Part shown: piece after piece, positions 63,441 to 64,000 of the stretch
Layout of the letters: every line of letters begins with the position of its first letter
Position numbering within the stretch: the stretch's first letter is position 1
DNA from: Ichthyophis bannanicus
Lineage: Eukaryota; Chordata; Amphibia; Gymnophiona; Ichthyophiidae
Length of the DNA: 64,000 nt
Reading direction: 5' to 3'
Assembly: GCA_033557465.1 (NCBI GenBank)
Contig: CM066033.1
Span: 902,374,808-902,438,807 of the forward strand
Program-made: the position numbers and the translations under genes
Notes under the pieces: generated by a model
What the model was told of the DNA's origin: nothing
What the model saw: only the letters and a program-made list of their open reading frames with translations
Databases searched by the model: none

Positions 63441-64000
63441 TATTGAGAGGGAACAGTTGCGACATAGGGGTTTCTCTGCGTCGGTGCTATCAACTATGTT
63501 GCAGTCCAGAATATGATCGACTTCCTTAGCGTATGTTAGTGTGGCGTATTTTTGAGGCTTGGTGTACGGAGTTTAACATCAGGCTGTTGGCGTCCTTGCC
63601 AAATATCTTGTCGTTCCTTCAGGGGGGGACTAGAAAAGGGTTTAGCCCTAAGCGCACCCAAAGTACACATAGCAGTCCTAGCTTGCTATAGGGGAGCGGT
63701 GCAAGGAAGAGTTTTGCCATCGAATCCTGATATTCTCCGATTCCTTCGGGCAGCAAATAATATCAGGCCCCCAATACTATCGGTGGTGCCCGCTTGGGAT
63801 TTGAACTTGGTGTTAGAAGCTTTGACGCAACCTCCCTTTGAGCTGGCGTTGTCGGTGAGTTTGAGGGAACTGTCTTGGAAAACCGCTTTCCTTGTGGTGG
63901 TGTGTTCCGCGAGAAGGGTTTCAGATCTACAGGCGCTCTCCTGTAGGGAGCCTTGCATTCAATTTTCAGCGGAGAAAGTGATGTTGCGGCTGGTGCCGTC
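63441..64000 (+). pseudogene. E10 tyrosine recombinase, cut by window end
   Basis: Arm IEREQLRHRGFSASVLSTML at 63441, then a TGA at about 63516 and shifts. Later blocks: RIFEAWCTEFNIRLL (about 63547), PNILSFLQGG (about 63600), PAWDLNLVLEALTQPPFELA (about 63789) and the Arg box SARRVSDLQALS (about 63910). The remaining catalytic boxes lie beyond the window. Confidence 0.75.

Larger units (their letters stand above)
49900..64000 (+). mobile_element. E10: DIRS-type element, family D, split by E11 and cut by window end
   Basis: Gag (about 50600-52031), pol (52032-53338 and 62850-63373) and recombinase (from about 63440) of a fourth, more diverged DIRS family. E11 lies inside RNase H at 53339-62849. 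The left boundary is not certain; sequence resembling element ends (GGCCAGTCCAGGAACC and a diverged inverted pair around GACTGAA) lies at about 49945-50080. The right end is beyond 64000. Stops come mostly from CGA to TGA changes, which fits CpG decay. Confidence 0.8.

Noticed and set aside
1..64000. tRNA, rRNA or snRNA genes
   Set aside because: No cloverleaf with A and B boxes or other RNA-gene pattern was found by eye; a dedicated scan with tRNAscan-SE or Infernal would be decisive.
1..64000. Retroviral or LTR elements
   Set aside because: No direct LTRs, primer-binding site, protease or DDE integrase were seen; the reverse transcriptases are of DIRS, LINE and Penelope type.

Overview
The window looks like nuclear DNA of a vertebrate with a large, repeat-rich genome. 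Three short exons on the + strand (2534-2656, 2732-2833, 47672-47761) encode consecutive pieces of the pseudokinase NRBP1, with AG acceptors, GT donors and phase-0 joins. Almost everything else is retrotransposon sequence lying in NRBP1 introns: 44.8 kb between the second and third exons, and more than 16 kb of the next intron. The mix (many DIRS tyrosine-recombinase elements plus CR1/L2-like and RTE LINEs and Penelope-like elements) fits an amphibian, perhaps a caecilian. That assignment is inference.

Layout. 1-2096: 3' ends of two LINEs, then NRBP1 exons to 2833. The long intron holds a chain of DIRS copies, all on the + strand: E1 (3652-9388, family A), E2 (9530-14935, family B), E3 (14955-15835, left end only), an antisense LINE endonuclease fragment (15860-17125), E4 (17144-22265, family C, gag only), E5 (about 23041-27777, B-like), E6 (27778-32607, family A, split by Penelope element PLE1), E7 (about 32640-35811, old), E8 (35812-39816, family B) and E9 (39817-45996, family B, carrying an antisense CR1 LINE). 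Two LINE tails (45997-47155) precede the third exon. The next intron holds E10 (about 49900 to beyond the window end, family D). E10 is split inside its RNase H region by E11 (53339-62849, family B), which itself carries Penelope element PLE2, a LINE tail and an RTE LINE.

How the parts work together. Full DIRS copies have the classic order: left inverted repeat, gag, pol (reverse transcriptase, RNase H, methyltransferase-like domain), an overlapping tyrosine recombinase gene, an internal complementary region (ICR), and a right inverted repeat with a short extension. The ICR is the reverse complement of the right end joined to the left end, as expected of elements that replicate through a circle. 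No DIRS copy in the window looks fully active: each has frameshifts, stops, deletions or lost catalytic residues. E1 is the best preserved.

Most notable points: E11 sits in E10 with a readable empty site and no target duplication; E4 keeps gag and all terminal repeats but has lost pol and recombinase; PLE1 has about 200-bp inverted terminal repeats, a 16-bp target duplication and a hammerhead-like motif; E8 and E9 are fused at the ICR/left-end sequence; and each intact DIRS right end carries a splice-donor-like sequence in the sense of the host gene.
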